A program made the translations under genes and the position numbers. A DNA stretch of 64,000 nt from Aquimarina rhabdastrellae (lineage in GTDB: Bacteria; Bacteroidota; Bacteroidia; Flavobacteriales; Flavobacteriaceae): positions 62,001-126,000 of the forward strand of contig CANDNT010000012.1 of assembly GCA_947387485.1 (NCBI GenBank). Direction: 5' to 3'. Below are positions 1-9,945 of the stretch, piece after piece. Within the stretch, counting starts at the first letter, position 1. Every line of letters starts with the position of its first letter. Under the pieces are notes generated by a model. The model had not been told where the DNA came from. It worked only from the letters and a program-made list of their open reading frames with translations, and did not search any database.

Positions 1-34
1 TAGAAAGCCTATAATCTTCAAATAACTCTATTTT

Positions 35-75
35 ATAGTGCAGTGTGAGATATTTCACTCTACACTATTTTTTTT
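35..75 (+). terminator. Rho-independent terminator entering from the left
   Basis: An imperfect 14-bp stem (12 of 14 pairs) with a 6-nt loop is followed on the plus strand by eight T residues. It would end a plus-strand transcript coming from before base 1. On the minus strand the stem overlaps the end of the serine hydrolase gene but lacks a clean T-tract, so it serves that gene less well. Confidence 0.6.
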
Positions 76-1459
76 GTTTAAAGTTAGTTTTTGCTTTATT
101 AAAATAAATTATTAACGAAATTAAAAATAGTAATACAGCTATTAGAATAACACTATAACCACTTGTAGGATCAAACTGTAAAGCTAATTTTAAATTAGCA
201 CCATTAAGTTTGGGAAACAAGACTAAAATTGTTATTGAAAAAAGAAAGCCTGAGATTAATAATAAATTGGGAAATATTTTTCTAGACAGTTTTATTGGAA
301 AAGATAAACGCTTCCATTTTTTGATTTGAAATAAGAAAATAGCGAATAAGAGTAATACTATAACTGGTAAATTTCTATAGTAACGAAAAGAAGAGGTATT
401 ATTATATTTTTGATCCATTAAGATACTTGCAATTCCATCTATAATTTCTGAACTTGGAGTTTGATTTGAATTTATTAAGACTACGATCGATTTATTAATA
501 GAAGGTAACATATACATACTAGATTCAAAACTCTTATTGGTTCCATTATGATAAAATATATCATTAAAAATGCGCCAACCAAGCCCATAACCAGATTTAT
601 TATTTTGATTAGGGGTGAATAATTGTTTTGTAGTATTGGGGTTTAATATAGTATTAGTGTCATTATTATAACTATTCATTAATTGACGTAAATAAATAGC
701 CATATCATTAGCAGTGCTTGAAATCAGACCTGAAGGAATTTCTTGATCGTGAAAACTTTTCTTGAATTTTAATATAGGATAGTATAAAAAATATTGATAG
801 CTATCTATTAAGTTTGAACTTGAACTAGTCGATGTTTCGTTTAAATTCATAGGTTTGGTAATATAAGTATATAAGCAATCTTCAAATTTCATACCTGTAA
901 CATGCTCAATTACGAAGCCTAATAATCTATAATTAGCATTAGAATACATATAAGGTTGTTCTGATAAATCCTGTGGTTCAAGCTTTTTAAGTATTTGAGC
1001 ATAATAATTTTTATAATTAAAGCTTGTATCATTTTCTATAAAAGTTTCACCTATAGAAGTACTTATACCTGAAGTATGTTGAAGTAAATTTTTTAGAGTA
1101 ATCTTATCAGAAATATTTTTATTTTTATATTCAAACCAATCTAGGTATTTATTGACAGGATCATCAATACTTAATATTCCTTTTTCTTGTAATAAGAGTG
1201 TAAGTAAAGCCGTAAAAGACTTACTATTTGATCCAATTAAATATTTATCACCTTTTTGAGCATCTCCAAAATGTTTTAGATATATAGTATTATGTTGATC
1301 TGTTATAGCGACAGCAATACTGGGGGAGTTATAAAAAGCTTTTTTGTTTTCGACAAATTCAGTGATTTCATTAATTTTTTTAGTAGTAAGTATGGAATCA
1401 TTTTGAGCTGAGATTGATATGTAAGTGAAGAGCAAAATGAATAATAAAGTTGTTCTCAT
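65..1459 (-). CDS. Serine hydrolase, class C beta-lactamase-like, with C-terminal membrane segments
   Basis: The protein is 464 aa with an N-terminal signal peptide ending near AQ19. The beta-lactamase/D-alanyl-D-alanine carboxypeptidase-like fold is shown by the SxxK motif (S77-N-S-K80), the YSN motif at Y172-N174 and an HNG motif near residue 305. After the catalytic domain, three hydrophobic stretches (roughly 365-385, 398-418 and 435-455) suggest a membrane-anchored enzyme with its active site in the periplasm. By family it is a penicillin-binding-protein-like esterase or peptidase; the substrate cannot be told. It stands alone, with about 150 bp to the next gene upstream. Family is sure, function is not. 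Confidence 0.85.
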   Translation of the reverse strand: MRTTLLFILLFTYISISAQNDSILTTKKINEITEFVENKKAFYNSPSIAVAITDQHNTIYLKHFGDAQKGDKYLIGSNSKSFTALLTLLLQEKGILSIDDPVNKYLDWFEYKNKNISDKITLKNLLQHTSGISTSIGETFIENDTSFNYKNYYAQILKKLEPQDLSEQPYMYSNANYRLLGFVIEHVTGMKFEDCLYTYITKPMNLNETSTSSSSNLIDSYQYFLYYPILKFKKSFHDQEIPSGLISSTANDMAIYLRQLMNSYNNDTNTILNPNTTKQLFTPNQNNKSGYGLGWRIFNDIFYHNGTNKSFESSMYMLPSINKSIVVLINSNQTPSSEIIDGIASILMDQKYNNTSSFRYYRNLPVIVLLLFAIFLFQIKKWKRLSFPIKLSRKIFPNLLLISGFLFSITILVLFPKLNGANLKLALQFDPTSGYSVILIAVLLFLISLIIYFNKAKTNFKQKK

Positions 1460-1610
1460 AAAGTTGTTTTTTTATAACGTAATCAGTTTAGTGTCTTAAC
1501 TTTTTATAGTTAAAACATGATTTTTGAATGTTAAATCCGTGATTTTAGATTAGATTATTTTTTAGTAATAATTAGTACAGAGGTTATAGTACTATTAGTA
1601 AGCAAGGCGT

Positions 1611-2822
1611 TTATTTATCTAATTTTTTAAGCCTTTCTTGAGCAGCTATATTACCATCTATTTTGATAGCTTTTTTATAATATGCGATTGCTTCTTTTTT
1701 GTTACTTTCTTTTTCATGAAATTTTCCCATAGCAAAATAACTTCTAGAATCATTAGGATAAAAATGAAGATTGATTTCAAGAAAAGCTTTTGCTTTTTTG
1801 GGTAAATCATGAGTTTCTAGAATAAAGAATGCAACATCATTTACAAATTGCCAATCAGGTTTCATCTCTCTCTTAAAGTGTGTACTCAAGGTTTTAAAAT
1901 GAGAATAATAAGGATCTGTAAGTTCTTTTGCCGTATAACCCTTAGGAGTATTAAACAGCCATCTTGCATTAAATTTATACCAGCTAAATAAGTTTTTTAT
2001 TCCAGAATACATAGAAGGAATAATAAGACTTCTATGATCGTCATTAGGATAATATTCCCAAGTAACGTCAAGGTGTTTTTTATGTTTTACCAGAATGTCA
2101 TGAAAGTTAAGGTTTGATCTTAAATGTTGAGTATGTCTATCATTCATTCTCCTAACTCTTACACTATCTACAGAGGTACTATTTGCGACAGCAACATAAA
2201 GTGATTTATCTTGATAGATATTTTTTTGAAGTAGTTTTTCAGAAGTGTCAACTAAAACCTGATTATCCCATGAAATAGATGGGTCAATAGCTAGATATTT
2301 GTCGAATATGCGTGGATGAGAAACATAAGTGTTTAATACAAAAAGACCTGCAAGAGAATATCCTACTAGAGTACTCATTTCATCTATTGGATATTTATTT
2401 TTAAGGTAGGGAGCTAATTCACATTCCATAAAATTCATGAAATTATCATAACCTCCAGAGTTTTTATAAGGCTCTCCACGTGAGGGCGGAACAACAGTAG
2501 GAGTGAAATCTCTAGTTCTATCTTTATTGGGAATTCCTACAATAATAGTTTTTGGCATATCCCACCTTTCTAGATGCCTTACGATACCTGTGATTGGATA
2601 AAACTGTTCTGAAGCATCTAATATATATAGGACAGGATATTTTTTCCCTTTTTCAACTTTATCAGGAAGATGTACCCAAACTTCTCGATATTCCTTAAGA
2701 GATCTTGAGTACATAGAATCTACAGTAGCAATAGTAATCTCTTTATTTCCGTTTTTAGAAAATTGTGAATTTGCTTGAAAATGTATGCTTATAATGACAA
2801 TTATTAAAAGTATATTTTTCAT
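1611..2822 (-). CDS. Secreted alpha/beta hydrolase (putative esterase family) with TPR tail
   Basis: The protein is 403 aa. A signal peptide (residues 1-19, ending in NSQ) is followed by an esterase D-like alpha/beta hydrolase domain. The nucleophile lies in GYSLAG (GxSxxG) near residue 156, and the DDHRS near residue 262 probably carries the catalytic His. The last 70 residues form a TPR-like repeat (YFAMGKFHEKESNKKEAIAY region). The same layout recurs at 24893-26041, and a TPR-less relative is at 31638-32477. The family includes siderophore esterases and acyltransferases. Location is periplasmic; substrate unknown. Confidence 0.85.
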   Translation of the reverse strand: MKNILLIIVIISIHFQANSQFSKNGNKEITIATVDSMYSRSLKEYREVWVHLPDKVEKGKKYPVLYILDASEQFYPITGIVRHLERWDMPKTIIVGIPNKDRTRDFTPTVVPPSRGEPYKNSGGYDNFMNFMECELAPYLKNKYPIDEMSTLVGYSLAGLFVLNTYVSHPRIFDKYLAIDPSISWDNQVLVDTSEKLLQKNIYQDKSLYVAVANSTSVDSVRVRRMNDRHTQHLRSNLNFHDILVKHKKHLDVTWEYYPNDDHRSLIIPSMYSGIKNLFSWYKFNARWLFNTPKGYTAKELTDPYYSHFKTLSTHFKREMKPDWQFVNDVAFFILETHDLPKKAKAFLEINLHFYPNDSRSYFAMGKFHEKESNKKEAIAYYKKAIKIDGNIAAQERLKKLDK

Positions 2823-2944
2823 TTAAAAGTGATTTTTGATGATTGTTTAACACGTTTATCTTAACGTAAATGTACATTCAAAAAAACTTAGAATTACAAG
2901 CAGAATAAGGGTTTGGTATAAAAAACACCTATTAGGGACGAAAA

Positions 2945-3727
2945 TTATAAGGCTAAAACAACATCTTTGTATTTTTTAGAAATAGTGACTTCCATTTGGG
3001 TTACATAAATCGTGTTTTGATTTTTCCAAGATTTAAAATGAGAAGGATTTATTAAGTGAGATCGATGCACTTGTATTAAAAAAGGAACGGTTTGATAAAT
3101 GTTTTTTAGTGAAGATCTTATTAGTTTTGAATTCAAAGTATTATTATCTAAAAAGAAAATCTCAACATAGTTTTGTGAACTTGAGACAGCGATTACATCA
3201 GATGGATATACTTTGAGGATGTCTAATTTATTATCACCCTTTATAGTGAGTAGACTTTCTTTATGAGGAATTAATTTTACCACATATATTCTAGCAAGTA
3301 TTAAAATAGGAGTTAGAACGATAGAAATCCTTGCCATTAAAAATGAGAAATAGGTAAAACTATAAGCAGAATTTATCAAATCACTTTTTGAGTAAACATA
3401 CAGTACAATTGTAAAAAGTAAACAGAAAAATACAATAGTTATAATTTCAAATGATACATTCCATCTTGAAAGCTTTTGATAAACTATTGCTTGTAACACA
3501 GCAACTATAGCATAGCAAAAGAAGCTTAATAAACCAAATCCAACACTTATAGGTACCCACTCATAATCAAACATAGGATCATCAAAAGGCCTAATAAAAA
3601 ATCCAAAACAGAAAATCCAAAAACCTATAAATAATCCAACAAATAAGTGATGTTTTATAGATGGATTAAGTTTATTCATATATTGATAGTTTTTGATTTT
3701 TAAAATATTCTCAATAAATCTACTCAA
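2945..3727 (-). CDS. Membrane-bound LytTR-domain transcriptional regulator
   Basis: The protein is 260 aa. Four hydrophobic segments fill residues 25-150, and a LytTR DNA-binding domain occupies about 165-260, with the typical QNYVEIFF strand and a QVHRSHLIN core. There is no receiver domain, so the signal is presumably sensed through the membrane part. The start may instead be Met17 at base 3679, which gives a more usual N-terminus just before the first membrane helix. No partner kinase is adjacent. The esterase gene lies 122 bp downstream. The target is not known. Confidence 0.8.
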   Translation of the reverse strand: MSRFIENILKIKNYQYMNKLNPSIKHHLFVGLFIGFWIFCFGFFIRPFDDPMFDYEWVPISVGFGLLSFFCYAIVAVLQAIVYQKLSRWNVSFEIITIVFFCLLFTIVLYVYSKSDLINSAYSFTYFSFLMARISIVLTPILILARIYVVKLIPHKESLLTIKGDNKLDILKVYPSDVIAVSSSQNYVEIFFLDNNTLNSKLIRSSLKNIYQTVPFLIQVHRSHLINPSHFKSWKNQNTIYVTQMEVTISKKYKDVVLAL

Positions 3728-3879
3728 AAATACAACTCTGATTAATATAAATTTTAAAGCGTTTTATAGACAGTTAAGATACGTTTTTATTCAAATTTAA
3801 TATGCTCATGAAACATCTTGATTTCTTTTCATTTTTTGAAATCCATGTACTTTTTCCAGACTTTATTTCATTGCTCATT

Positions 3880-4401
3880 TTAAATATGTTTTAGTTTATT
3901 GTTTAATTCTTGCGAAATTTCGTCATAAGATTTTCCAAGATCATCAATGAATCCGTGTTTAATTCCAAAAGCTAGTTCATTAATTAGTTCTTTCTCGATT
4001 TCGGTTAAAGGAATGCGTTTTTTACTCAAAGAATCTATCGCGTTGGTTTCAAAAAAAAAGATACTATTTAAAAAGGGAATAAATGTTAATTCATTAGTAT
4101 TAAAAGCTTTTATTCCGCCATATTTTTCTTCATAAACTAAGAAGTTATGGAATCTGTTGAGCACATATTTAGCTGCTTTAATATCAGCGATTAAGACATA
4201 ACCTCTAAAATACTTTGTACTTGAAGTTCCGTAAACTATTTTAAGTTTTTCTTCCCAATCGTTTATATCAACTTTAAGCTTGTCATATTTTTCAACTACA
4301 TCAATTTCATTGCCATTACATACTACATACCAATAGTTTGATTTAATACCTAATGAAGGATTAAATCCTTGTGTATTATAACCTTGCTGAGTCCATCCCA
4401 T
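3880..4401 (-). CDS. Hypothetical protein, 173 aa
   Basis: I do not recognise the family. The protein is soluble, without a signal peptide or membrane segment, and rich in aromatic residues at the N-terminus (MGWTQQGYNTQGF). It has a helical acidic C-terminus (about 135-173). It opens a run of small unrelated unknown genes (3.9-6.7 kb), a pattern often seen for immunity or effector-neighbour genes, but no toxin gene is visible here, so that reading is only a guess. Confidence 0.6.
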   Translation of the reverse strand: MGWTQQGYNTQGFNPSLGIKSNYWYVVCNGNEIDVVEKYDKLKVDINDWEEKLKIVYGTSSTKYFRGYVLIADIKAAKYVLNRFHNFLVYEEKYGGIKAFNTNELTFIPFLNSIFFFETNAIDSLSKKRIPLTEIEKELINELAFGIKHGFIDDLGKSYDEISQELNNKLKHI

Positions 4402-4480
4402 TTTAAGTTACTGTAAGTGGTTTTTTATATGATTATAATCCTTGTTTTGCAGAGCAGTTATAAAATCAAACAAATACATT

Positions 4481-5362
4481 TTATTCATATCTTGAAACAA
4501 AGCAATACGCGAACTTATTATTCTTGTCATAAGCTTTTTCTGACCTTAGTAGACCATTATCATAATATTCATAATAGGTCGTTAACCATATTTTACCATA
4601 CCTATCATATTTAATAGATTTAATTAAAATATCATTATCATATATTTCTTCTTCGACATCTTTCCATTTCTTATCTCTTAAAGATCTTTCAATTAGAATT
4701 GTTTTTTTTCCTTTAGAATATTTGTATTCTGTTTTATAAATATTAGTTGTTCCATCATTACTATAGATTTGATTGTTAGTTTGAGTAATCAAACCTTTAG
4801 CATCATAGAAAAACTCCTTTATTTTTTTAGTGACATAACTGATTTTAATATTAGGTCTATTCAATATTCTAGGTTCATAGACTTTGATTTCTTTTACTTT
4901 TTTCCCCTCATCATTATATATTAAAGATTTTGTCCATTCAAGATTTCCTCTTTTTGACCATGGATAGTATTTGATTAAGGATAGATTACCTTTATCAAAA
5001 AACTTAATTCTTGTTGTAGTATCTATACTTATAAACTTATTTGGTTCTTCAAAAGCACTATCAATTTCTAAAGTTTTTAAGGAATCTTTAAAGTATTCGT
5101 AAATGATTTTTTTTTGGATATAATATACATCACTTATATATCCTATTTCCTTAATTTTTTTACCTGTTTTAGCATTAAAATGGATGCTTTTTAATTCTTT
5201 GAAAGGTAATCTATAATTATTTGAAGAAGAATCTAATGTAATAGTTAACCTTTTTATATTATATGTTGTAATTTCCTTGTCTGATATTGAAACTTTAGGG
5301 CTTTGTGAGTATAAATTCAGTGATGTTATTATTGAGAAAAGAAGAATAATTAAGAATTTCAT
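4481..5362 (-). CDS. Secreted hypothetical protein with RHS/YD-like repeats
   Basis: The protein is 293 aa with a clear signal peptide (residues 1-19, ending in LYSQ). The rest is beta-strand and tyrosine rich, with several units that start YDN/YDxxG followed by KSIKY- or LRSEKAY-like strands. These resemble YD/RHS or YwqK-type (MORN-like) repeats. It is probably exported to the periplasm or cell surface. No enzymatic motif is visible. It lies 79 bp upstream of the 173-aa unknown gene on the same strand. Confidence 0.65.
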   Translation of the reverse strand: MKFLIILLFSIITSLNLYSQSPKVSISDKEITTYNIKRLTITLDSSSNNYRLPFKELKSIHFNAKTGKKIKEIGYISDVYYIQKKIIYEYFKDSLKTLEIDSAFEEPNKFISIDTTTRIKFFDKGNLSLIKYYPWSKRGNLEWTKSLIYNDEGKKVKEIKVYEPRILNRPNIKISYVTKKIKEFFYDAKGLITQTNNQIYSNDGTTNIYKTEYKYSKGKKTILIERSLRDKKWKDVEEEIYDNDILIKSIKYDRYGKIWLTTYYEYYDNGLLRSEKAYDKNNKFAYCFVSRYE

Positions 5363-5419
5363 TTATTTTTTGACTAATGATTGTTATAAATACGAATTTA
5401 AAAATGGTGACATTTAATT

Positions 5420-6183
5420 TTATTCGATATGGCTTAAACTTGGAATGTTACTTTTATCGAATAATGGTTTATAATGATCAAAAAAGCTTTTAAATTTTTC
5501 TTGATCAACAGTAATGTTTAAGAATTGTATAGCATCTAGAAGTAGATCAGTAAAAATTGCTTTTGAGCTTAACGTATCTTCAAGTAAATATGTTAGAAAC
5601 GTATTTTTTGTACTGTATTTAGTTTAGGAATGTCATATCCTTCGATACCCCACTGACCAGAAAGACTACCAGATCTAGCTGCAAGCAAGAATAATGTTTG
5701 GTCGCAAATCTTCCACTTGTTGAGTAATAATTCGATGAAGAAGGATTCGTATACTTCATGATTTAAATCAAAAGTTCTTAAAACAGTAACGAAATCGAAA
5801 ATGTAGCGCTTATCGTGAAAAGCAAGAGCAAAAACAATACTAAGACCCATAGGTATTTCCTCATTCATCCAAACGGGTTCAATACTGTTTCTATGAATAA
5901 CTATTTGAGTGATTTTTTTTAATTTCTCAATACTACCGCTAGTTTTAATGACTTTTAAATAAAAAGCGAGCTCACTATAATTAGGTATTTTTGGATGTAT
6001 TGAATTTTCTAAGACTATTAAGTTTCCTGTCAATTGATCATAAAACTCAATTCCTGAATTTTCAAAACTATCTCTGGCTATATGCTCATAATTATTAAAT
6101 ATATGATCAAGTGTATCTAAGATACTTTGATCTGAAGAAAGGTCTACATGTATTATATGATTTATTTTTGTGATGCAATTTAA
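5420..6183 (-). pseudogene. Frameshifted hypothetical gene (about 250 codons)
   Basis: One frame is open from about 6183 to 5593. Its only usual start codon is a TTG at 6033, giving 146 aa, yet protein-like sequence in the same frame continues upstream to about 6180 without an ATG (residues such as HVDLSSDQSILDTL). The frame ends just after an A6 run at about 5603-5608. Adding one A there joins it to a second open frame that runs to a TAA at 5420-5422 (NTFLTYLLEDTLSSKAIF and onward). So the gene looks about 250 codons long with one indel and a lost start. A sequencing error or -1 slippage at the A-run are alternatives. Family unknown. Confidence 0.6.
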
Positions 6184-6229
6184 TTAGAGATAAGAATCAG
6201 CGTGTTTTTATATAATGCTGAGGTATATG

Positions 6230-6700
6230 TTAATCTTCTTTAGCTTCAGTAGGAGTGAACTCCCATTTATCCCATGGTTCAAAGACTTCGAGAATATTAT
6301 CAAAATTTCTATTATCCCACATACTTACGATGAATGAACTTAAGTTTTCAGTTATTTCTTTCCACGTGACATTTTGAAAAACACCAATCTGATAATGACT
6401 ACGATCCCAAGTGCCTATCATTTCCAAATCGGGTAAATACATTAATATTCCCAGAGGAGTGTAATATTCAGAATCTTTTATGAAGTTAATGGCTCTTCCT
6501 GTATAAATGCCATGATCTTTTTTTGGGTCTTTTCCTTTTGGGGAAAAATATGCTCTTTCGTCATCTAAACCATAACTATATATTTTAGGATAAAACTCTT
6601 GAACCTCATCTGCCTTACATAATGTGAATTTCCCTTGACTGGTTTCAACTTCAATATTCTTGTTTCCCAAAAATGACTTTATTTCTTCTAATGATACCAT
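6230..6700 (-). CDS. Hypothetical protein, 156 aa
   Basis: The protein is soluble and tryptophan-rich, with a C-terminal acidic stretch (WDKWEFTPTEAKED). There is no signal peptide. The N-terminus (MVSLEEIKSFLGNKNIEVET) looks like a normal start. The middle part, with YGLDDERAYFSPKGKDPKKD, is not recognised. It ends about 50 bp before the frameshifted gene and may be co-transcribed with it. Size and setting would fit an immunity-type protein, but nothing in the sequence proves it. Confidence 0.6.
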   Translation of the reverse strand: MVSLEEIKSFLGNKNIEVETSQGKFTLCKADEVQEFYPKIYSYGLDDERAYFSPKGKDPKKDHGIYTGRAINFIKDSEYYTPLGILMYLPDLEMIGTWDRSHYQIGVFQNVTWKEITENLSSFIVSMWDNRNFDNILEVFEPWDKWEFTPTEAKED

Positions 6701-6964
6701 ATTAAATAATTAATATTCCTGATTTTGTGATAAATAACAATAATCCTATGAAAGAGTATAGGTAAGTTTTATTATATATGTATTTAAACCAATTGATATT
6801 GAATTTCCAATGTTTTGTAAAGCTAAAACAAAATTTTTACATGTACTTACTGTTTGAGAATTTGTTAAGATAAATAAATGGCTTTAGTAGCATTTTCCGT
6901 TTAGTTTAATGTAAATATCTTGAATTTTTATAGTTAAGATCATATCCAAAACTAAGAAATAGCA

Positions 6965-7624
6965 TTACCATGCGCGTATTTTTCCTTGATGCCAAAAATT
7001 ACCGCTTTCAGGAATGTTACTTAATAAATTTTTAATATCATTAGCAACTTCTTGAGGTTTTCTTGTTGCATCTGTACCTCCCATATCAGTTTGAGTCCAT
7101 CCTGGATCAAAAGAAGAGACAATTATATTTTGATTTTCAAGTCTTTTTGCCAATAATTTAGTATACATATTTAAGGCAGCTTTAGACATTTTATAATGTG
7201 GTTGAAATTCATCAAAATTCTTTTCGCTAAAAGAACCCCAATCTGAAGTAATATTGATTATTTGTCCATTTTTATTAAAATTAGGAATAAGCTTTTCGGT
7301 TAGCTCAATTGTTCCAAATAAATTTACATTAAAGGTTTGCCTTAAGTATTCGAGATTTATTGCAGATTCGTTCCAGTTTTCTAGTAAAATGCCTGCATTA
7401 TTAACAAGAAAATCAATCTTTGTATTCCCAATAAGATTAGCAAAATCATTTATAGATTTACTTTTAGAAAGATTTAAAGGAAAACATTCAAAATTTGATT
7501 TTGTGATAGCGCAATTCCCAGTTGTAGAAGTGCCTATAATTTTCATGTTTTCATTTTCTGTTAGCAAATCAACTGTAGCAAAACCAATTCCTCTGCTACA
7601 ACCAGTTATTATTCCTGTTTTCAT
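6965..7624 (-). CDS. Short-chain dehydrogenase/reductase (SDR)
   Basis: The protein is 219 aa, a classical SDR. The cofactor-binding motif TGCSRGIG is at 7-14, the NNAG motif at 75-78, and the catalytic triad is Ser127, Tyr144 and Lys148 (YKMSK). It is somewhat shorter than the usual 250 aa and ends soon after the DPGWTQTDMGG segment that follows the active site. It probably uses NAD(P)H in the cytosol. The substrate cannot be inferred. Confidence 0.85.
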   Translation of the reverse strand: MKTGIITGCSRGIGFATVDLLTENENMKIIGTSTTGNCAITKSNFECFPLNLSKSKSINDFANLIGNTKIDFLVNNAGILLENWNESAINLEYLRQTFNVNLFGTIELTEKLIPNFNKNGQIINITSDWGSFSEKNFDEFQPHYKMSKAALNMYTKLLAKRLENQNIIVSSFDPGWTQTDMGGTDATRKPQEVANDIKNLLSNIPESGNFWHQGKIRAW

Positions 7625-7748
7625 TTTTATTAGATTTTAATGAGCTATATAGTGCTCTAAACTATCGAGAAAGTAAGAGTTAGGAGTGAACTTATTCAAC
7701 TCTGATTTTACAAATATTATATATAAGTCTAGTATTTTGCTTAGGAAG

Positions 7749-8207
7749 TTATTTTAGTTCAAATGTAAATTTTTCATGGGTATTTATAAACTGCTCCCTT
7801 TTATAAAATCGATGTGAATCAGTTCGTTTTTTGTTTGAAGTGACTTCTAATTGTGCGATTCCGTTTTGTTTAGCAATACGTTTTAGTTCGTCAATTAACT
7901 TTTTTCCGATGCCCATTTTTCTGTTTTCTGGATTTACATACATTTCTTGAATTTCGGCTATCTTTTGTCCAGAATGATGTAACAAATATTGAGCATGACA
8001 ACTTATAAAACCAACTGGTTCTTTATTTAATTCAGCAATCAAATAAATGAAATTTGTATTCTTTATATTCAGTTCAAAAGCTTTTTTTATGGTATTAATT
8101 TCGAAAACTTCACCTTCTAATTCATTCACAAATTGATAAATCGCAATAAAATCAGTTTCATTTGCTTGTCTGACAGTAATTTCAACTTCCATTTTAACTG
8201 AATCCAT
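7749..8207 (-). CDS. GNAT family N-acetyltransferase
   Basis: The protein is 152 aa. The GNAT acetyl-CoA binding motif is visible as RKMGIGKKLIDEL (about 97-109), preceded by the strand EMYVNPEN, and the C-terminal part has RTDSHRFYKREQF typical of motif B. The true start may be Met1 or Met6 (MEVEITVRQAN). Substrate unknown; similar proteins are often labelled aminoglycoside or ribosomal-protein acetyltransferases without proof. It is followed downstream after 124 bp by the SDR gene. Confidence 0.85.
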   Translation of the reverse strand: MDSVKMEVEITVRQANETDFIAIYQFVNELEGEVFEINTIKKAFELNIKNTNFIYLIAELNKEPVGFISCHAQYLLHHSGQKIAEIQEMYVNPENRKMGIGKKLIDELKRIAKQNGIAQLEVTSNKKRTDSHRFYKREQFINTHEKFTFELK

Positions 8208-8368
8208 AATTTTTATTTAATGAAGCTTTTAGTTTGCACACAAATTGGAGAATATTATACACTATTGTTAAATCATCATAATCTATTACATTCCGTTGTG
8301 TTATGTAAATCAAATGTAATAGATTATTGAATAGTAACTATTATTTATGTCAATATATGATTAGAATT

Positions 8369-9880
8369 CTATTTATTTATCAGTTCTAGTGCAAAATTCA
8401 TTTGAGTATCTACATTGTTTAAAAAATCTTCAAAAGTCTGTGTTATAGTATAATCAGGAATGATTCCTCTATTGTAGAATTGATTAGATTTTTTAGGAAC
8501 ATCTTGTTCTATATTATCTATAGAAAATTCGGTTACAATTTTTGATTTTGGTAAAACATATTCAAATCCTGTGTGTCCGTTATGTCCATAATATCCTCCA
8601 TTAGTCTCTTCACCAATTGTAGTGGTATTTTCATTTCCTGCTAGCATAGCTGCAAATAAACTACCAGCCGAAGCAACTTTTGGGCTAATCAATAGGTATA
8701 TATTTTGAGTAAAAGCATTCTTGTTAGGTGTTCTAACTTTCATTTCATTCGTTTCTTTACTTATAAAATATTTACCATTCTTTTCGTTTGGGAATCTTTT
8801 TTGGAAATAACGATTGAATTTTCCAACTCCAAATGGTCGTAAAAAAGTAGGGATTGAAGAATTGTAATATCTCAATAATGGTATTTTATTAAAACTAATC
8901 CAAACTTTTTTACTTTCTTGAAACTTTCTCGAAGTCAAATATGAATATGTTATGACATCATTAGGATCAGTACCACCGCCATTATTGCGAACATCTACGA
9001 TTAAATTTTTAATAGTAGTTTTTTTAATGTTTACAAAGATACTGTCTAACCATTTTTTATATAGATTATGTTCTATTGATTTTTCATTGTCTCCGATACT
9101 AAAAGAATTTATAGTTAGAATCCCAGTATTTTTGTTTATTTGATTATAAGTGTAGATTTCATTTTTATTAGGCCTATTATATTGCAATCGGTCAAAAACT
9201 TTAGAATGTCTATTTTTGAAATTCTTTAGATAGTCAGAATATCCCACACTTTTTACTACAACAGATTTTTTTACATCTGAATCTTTAGTTTTATAGGTTA
9301 TTTTAAAATCGTTTTCAAGACCATATAGGTATCTATAGTATTTGCTGAAAGAACGATTAATTCCGATTTGCTTTCCCGTTTTATTAATTCCATCTGTTGT
9401 ATAGAACTTGTACATATTAGGAATGATATCTGTGATTTTTTGATTGTTAATTGAAATTATTTCGGCCCCTAGTGGGATGTTGTCAATTTGAAAATTCAGA
9501 TAAACTTTATGAGCTATAATTTTTACTGGAAACGGAAAGTATCCTGATTTTTCTGTTTTCACAGTTTCAAATCTTTTTTGTGGAAAGAGAGTATTGTTAT
9601 GTAAACTTCCTTCGTAGTCTGTAAGAATCGAAATCAGATTATAAAAATCTCTATAAGTCGAAAGATTATTAATTTCTTGTTCTGCCCAAGAATAAATGCT
9701 ATCGATTTGTTTTTTAGTTCGGTATTTATAAAGTCCAGAGTTTGCTTTTAGGCGAATTTCTTTAAAAACTTTTAAATCTTTCCACATTTTCTTTTGCGAA
9801 AAATTTGCATCGATAGATTGTGAAAAAGGAGTATTAGATATAATTGAAAATATAAAAAATAAATAGAGTGTTTTTTTCAT
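8369..9880 (-). CDS. S41 family peptidase, secreted
   Basis: The protein is 503 aa with a signal peptide (1-20). The C-terminal half carries the tail-specific protease/C-terminal processing peptidase core: LIVDVRNNGGGTDPND (substrate groove), the nucleophile serine in VASAGSLFAAML, and EETNGG, where the general base is usually nearby. The N-terminal half is a helical cap. A PDZ-like segment (GAEIISINNQKI) lies near residue 135. It is not closely similar to the other S41 protein at 21377-23026. Periplasmic; substrate unknown. Confidence 0.8.
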   Translation of the reverse strand: MKKTLYLFFIFSIISNTPFSQSIDANFSQKKMWKDLKVFKEIRLKANSGLYKYRTKKQIDSIYSWAEQEINNLSTYRDFYNLISILTDYEGSLHNNTLFPQKRFETVKTEKSGYFPFPVKIIAHKVYLNFQIDNIPLGAEIISINNQKITDIIPNMYKFYTTDGINKTGKQIGINRSFSKYYRYLYGLENDFKITYKTKDSDVKKSVVVKSVGYSDYLKNFKNRHSKVFDRLQYNRPNKNEIYTYNQINKNTGILTINSFSIGDNEKSIEHNLYKKWLDSIFVNIKKTTIKNLIVDVRNNGGGTDPNDVITYSYLTSRKFQESKKVWISFNKIPLLRYYNSSIPTFLRPFGVGKFNRYFQKRFPNEKNGKYFISKETNEMKVRTPNKNAFTQNIYLLISPKVASAGSLFAAMLAGNENTTTIGEETNGGYYGHNGHTGFEYVLPKSKIVTEFSIDNIEQDVPKKSNQFYNRGIIPDYTITQTFEDFLNNVDTQMNFALELINK

Positions 9881-9945
9881 CTGAGCGTTGTTTTTTCAAA
9901 TGTAAGTACACAATAAAAAGAAAGCTTGTATAATATTGGCAATTA

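Noticed and set aside
2926-2953. CACCTATTAGGGACG near the end of the membrane LytTR gene, similar to the class 2 operator
   Set aside because: It needs a 3-nt gap to align with the element at 29386, lies in the wrong orientation for the esterase gene downstream, and has no TAnnTTTG 60 bp on. It may be chance or a different site.
6034-6183. Separate small gene in the 5' end of the broken 146-aa frame
   Set aside because: The frame is continuous with the downstream part and has no own start or stop, so it is the same gene.
3880-6700. Polymorphic toxin or T6SS immunity island
   Set aside because: Small unknown genes are present, but no toxin, RHS core, VgrG or Hcp gene is in the window.
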